Source: Chitinivibrionales bacterium
GTDB lineage: Bacteria > Fibrobacterota > Chitinivibrionia > Chitinivibrionales > WJKA01
Reading direction: 5' to 3'
Assembly (NCBI GenBank): GCA_014728295.1
Contig: WJLW01000124.1
Coordinates: 1-64,000, forward strand
DNA length: 64,000 nt
Made by a program: the position numbers and the translations under genes. The notes beneath the pieces are model-generated. The model was given only the letters and a program-made list of their open reading frames with translations. It did no database searches and was not told where the DNA came from. Below are positions 62,108-64,000 of the stretch, one piece after another; the stretch's first letter is position 1, and each line of letters opens with the position of its first letter.

Positions 62108-62162
62108 ACTCCCGTGCAGACGGGAGTCTACGCTTATGGATGGATCCCGTATCCACGGGGAT
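62108..62162. repeat. Hairpin-rich intergenic repeat unit
   Basis: A perfect 8-bp stem ACTCCCGT (62108-62115) / ACGGGAGT (62120-62127) with a GCAG loop is followed by a second hairpin, GATCCCGT / ACGGGGAT (62143-62162, with one extra base). The sequence TGGATCCCGTATCCACGGGG resembles dispersed intergenic repeats found in many bacterial genomes, in which a stem of C and G runs is flanked by TGGAT and ATGACA. There is only one copy in this window. Confidence 0.5.
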
Positions 62163-62272
62163 GACAAGGCACAATGCGGGGATTGCACAGAAGAAGATGG
62201 AAATGACAAGGAAGTACAGCAACTAAATATGGTGCTTAATAATTAAATTACGACAAAATATTGTAAATATAT

Positions 62273-62302
62273 TTGCATGATCGGGCGAACACAATTTATA
62301 CT
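62273..62302 (+). promoter_or_regulatory. Promoter upstream of the DUF47-Pit operon leader
   Basis: TTGCAT (62273-62278) and TATACT (62297-62302) with 18 bp between them form a good sigma70-type promoter. A transcript would start near 62309. The first strong structure it meets is the terminator at 62348-62373. Confidence 0.5.
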
Positions 62303-62347
62303 AGGAATAATAATAACACACATGTGTTGTTGTGGCGTTACGTTTTC

Positions 62348-62373
62348 GGGGAGCACATGCTCCCCCTTTTTTT
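62348..62373 (+). terminator. Terminator (possible attenuator) in the leader of the phosphate operon
   Basis: GGGGAGC (62348-62354), loop ACAT, GCTCCCC (62359-62365), then C and seven Ts: a textbook Rho-independent terminator. It lies between the promoter at 62273-62302 and the DUF47 start at 62464, and so either ends a small RNA of about 65 nt or controls read-through. CGGGG (62347-62351) could alternatively pair with CCCCG (62382-62386). Confidence 0.8.
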
Positions 62374-62463
62374 ATTGTTCGCCCCGAGCAAAAAGAATCA
62401 GCTTAAGCGAGAATTGACCTGCCCCGTTGCGCACCATGCAGATTATTTACAAAGGATACAAGT

Positions 62464-63111
62464 ATGGATTTTCTGTTCAAAAAGGAAAAGACATTCGCAG
62501 AAGCAGTCGAGCGCTATCTTGACCAGGTTCGTCAATGCAATGAATCGTTTCGCAAGGCCATTGCCGGATGTTTCGGAGATAGCTTTGACGAGAACTTCCA
62601 GACCTGCGTCAACGAAGTAAATGTCAAGGAGAGCAAAGCGGATGTGTTGCGCCGGGAAACCCAGCATCAATTATACGAAGGTGCCATGCTGCCCCATGCC
62701 CGCGGCGACTACTGGCGACTGCTTGAAAAGCTGGACAAAATACCCAACAAAATGGAACTGGTCGTCAATAATATTTATTTAATGAACATCCCCCTTCCCG
62801 AAACGTATCGCGAATCGACGGAGAAGTTGACTGATGCGATATACGCCGGCGTCATGAAAATTTGCGATTCCGTCAGTCTGCTTTTCAGCGATTTGCAGCA
62901 GGCCCTGCATGCAGCGATAGCGGTGCGGGAATACGAAGCAGCCGCCGACAATGTAGAACGGAATCTGATCAAGGCAATTTTTGTTGAAGAGATAGAACTC
63001 TCCCGCAAGCTCCTCTACAAAGAGATTATCAACGGCCTTGGATCAATTATTGACAATGCGGAAAATGTATCCGACCGCATTTCCATCGTTGCCATTAAAA
63101 GGAAAGCCTGA
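62464..63111 (+). CDS. DUF47/PhoU-like regulator of Pit phosphate transporter
   Basis: A 215-residue all-helical protein of the DUF47 family (TIGR00153 type), related to PhoU. NVKESKADVLRRETQHQLYEG (about 52-72, shown over its core) carries the conserved Glu/Asp metal-binding pattern, and a second one lies at YEAAADNVERNL (about 158-169); DNAENVSDRI near the C-terminus is the family end. It binds metals and regulates the adjacent low-affinity phosphate transporter. AAAGGA lies 7 bp before the ATG. Its stop overlaps the pit start (TGATG), so both are made together. Confidence 0.93.
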   Translation: MDFLFKKEKTFAEAVERYLDQVRQCNESFRKAIAGCFGDSFDENFQTCVNEVNVKESKADVLRRETQHQLYEGAMLPHARGDYWRLLEKLDKIPNKMELVVNNIYLMNIPLPETYRESTEKLTDAIYAGVMKICDSVSLLFSDLQQALHAAIAVREYEAAADNVERNLIKAIFVEEIELSRKLLYKEIINGLGSIIDNAENVSDRISIVAIKRKA

Positions 63112-64000
63112 TGCAACTGCTCTGGCTCTCCAGCGGTGCCTTTCTGGGCTGGTCGCTCGGCGCAAATGACGCATCGAATATCTTCGGAACGGCCGTCGCA
63201 ACGCGAGCGGTCAAGTTCATCACCGCGGCAAGCCTGATGAGCATTTTTCTCATTGCCGGAGCGCTGATCGAAGGAAGCTCGGGGCTGGAGACGATCCGCA
63301 ACCTCTCCACGCAGAACTTGCGCGGCGCTTTTATCATCACCTTTGCTGCCGCGTGCACGACCACGCTCATGACGGTGGTGCGCATGCCGGTCTCCACCAG
63401 CCAGGCGGTTGTCGGCGCCATACTTGGAAGCGGATTTGCAGCAGGATCACCTTCATTCCGGGGTCTGGGCAAAGTTGTTTTGTGCTGGATTGGAACGCCC
63501 ATCGGCGCACTGCTGCTGGCGGTGATTGCCTATACTGTGCTTGGCGCGATCTTCAACCGCTTCGGCTCCAATATTCTGCGCATAAACGCTCTTGTCAAGG
63601 CCGGACTTATCTTTGCCGGATGCTATGGCTCGTATGCTCTGGGAGCCAACAATGTTGCGAATGCAACCGGTGTCTTCGTCGGCCTGGAACTGAGCGGCGT
63701 GACGATTACGCCTGTTATTGCCGCCCTCATCGGCAGCGTCGGCATGGGAATCGGCGTGTTTACCTACAGCCGACGGGTTATGATGACCGTAGGCAAGGGG
63801 CTGGTTCCGCTCGAGTCCTTTTCGGCGCTTGTCGGTATCGTTGCGCAAGCTGCAACGGTGCACCTGTATGCCATGGTCGGCGTGCCGGTATCGGCCTCAC
63901 AGGCAATCGTCGGGGCCGTCATGGGCATCGGGCTGGTAAAGGGGATAAAATCTATCGACACGCGCATGCTCATGCGCATAGTGACTGCCTGGCTTTGTAC
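63111..64000 (+). CDS. pit: Inorganic phosphate transporter Pit (3' truncated by window edge)
   Basis: An open frame of 296 codons that runs off the window end. The PiT duplicated signature is present: SLGANDASNIFGTAVA (about 16-31) in the N-terminal half and ALGANNVANATGVFVG (about 175-190) in the C-terminal half. Hydrophobic segments alternate with short loops, and VSTSQAVVGAILG / VSASQAIVGAVMG repeat at about 99 and 262. The protein imports phosphate coupled to protons, sodium or divalent cations. Its ATG overlaps the DUF47 stop (TGATG). A usual Pit has 330-530 residues, so at least 40 codons are missing. Confidence 0.95.
   Translation, partial: MQLLWLSSGAFLGWSLGANDASNIFGTAVATRAVKFITAASLMSIFLIAGALIEGSSGLETIRNLSTQNLRGAFIITFAAACTTTLMTVVRMPVSTSQAVVGAILGSGFAAGSPSFRGLGKVVLCWIGTPIGALLLAVIAYTVLGAIFNRFGSNILRINALVKAGLIFAGCYGSYALGANNVANATGVFVGLELSGVTITPVIAALIGSVGMGIGVFTYSRRVMMTVGKGLVPLESFSALVGIVAQAATVHLYAMVGVPVSASQAIVGAVMGIGLVKGIKSIDTRMLMRIVTAWLC

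Larger units (their letters stand above)
61870..62463. other. Intergenic region with repeats, a promoter and a terminator before the phosphate operon
   Basis: A 594-bp divergent region. It should carry the STAS operon promoter on the minus strand (none stands out). From 62098 to 62190 lies a hairpin-rich repeat-like block; from 62273 a promoter and a strong terminator precede the DUF47 gene. No gene is visible. Confidence 0.6.

Noticed and set aside
1-64000. CRISPR arrays, prophage, insertion sequences, integrases, tRNA and rRNA genes
   Set aside because: No regularly spaced repeats, no transposase or integrase motifs, and no tRNA or rRNA signatures were seen when reading all gaps.

Overview
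This window looks like chromosomal DNA from an uncultured, anaerobic, polysaccharide-degrading bacterium. The anaerobic reading rests on a full-length pyruvate:ferredoxin oxidoreductase and a flavodiiron protein. Secreted or sugar-active enzymes (GH5-like, GH26-like, GH38-like, a parallel beta-helix protein) suggest glycan use. A secreted two-repeat protein ends in what looks like a type IX secretion (Por) sorting domain, which points to the FCB group (Fibrobacterota/Chitinivibrionota-like or a related candidate phylum). This placement is an inference; there is no rRNA or ribosomal marker here. I saw no tRNA, rRNA, CRISPR array, phage, transposase or integrase.

Layout. 0-2.3 kb: tail of an unknown gene, a MurG-like glycosyltransferase and a tandem-STAS protein. 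2.4-4.9 kb (minus): a compact molybdopterin operon moeA-moaC-MOSC-mog. 5.2-9.6 kb: a secreted GH5-like enzyme and a PAS hybrid histidine kinase. 9.9-23.6 kb (plus): an eight-gene operon, the most unusual feature of the window. It holds two large OPT/DUF6785-like membrane proteins, two MacB/LolD-type ATPases, an FtsX-like permease, a 1626-residue permease fused to a degenerate M28 peptidase, a stand-alone PqqD-like protein and an orphan protein with an internal duplication. 23.7-29.2 kb: thiL, thiD and nifJ. 29.5-32.6 kb (minus): a translationally coupled envelope-lipid operon (DUF374 acyltransferase, GT2, pcm, DUF368).

32.8-37.6 kb (minus): a lipoprotein, an EamA-like protein, a genuine formylglycine-generating enzyme, a NifM-like parvulin and a GH26-like enzyme. 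37.9-43.4 kb (plus): lysA, metY, a cystathionine gamma-synthase-like gene and a flavodiiron protein. 43.4-49.7 kb: a sugar-metabolism island (HAD phosphatase, GHMP kinase, GH38-like protein, PfkB kinase), followed by the sorting-domain protein and a double-GntR/LacI-type regulator. 52.7-58.4 kb: a small phosphatase, a secreted glutaredoxin and a two-gene DNA repair operon (dead exonuclease + GIY-YIG; RecB-like nuclease + XPD helicase). 58.5-61.9 kb: a pentapeptide-PilZ fusion, a 163-bp palindromic element, and a STAS-GerW-beta-helix operon. 62.3-64.0 kb: a DUF47-Pit phosphate transport operon behind a leader with a strong terminator.

The 9.9-23.6 kb operon is my candidate for an undescribed system. 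A plausible but unproven role is ATP-driven handling of a peptide or lipoprotein-like substrate across the envelope: PqqD-like recognition, two MacB-like engines, a non-catalytic peptidase fold as a substrate-binding domain, and two oligopeptide-transporter-like channels.
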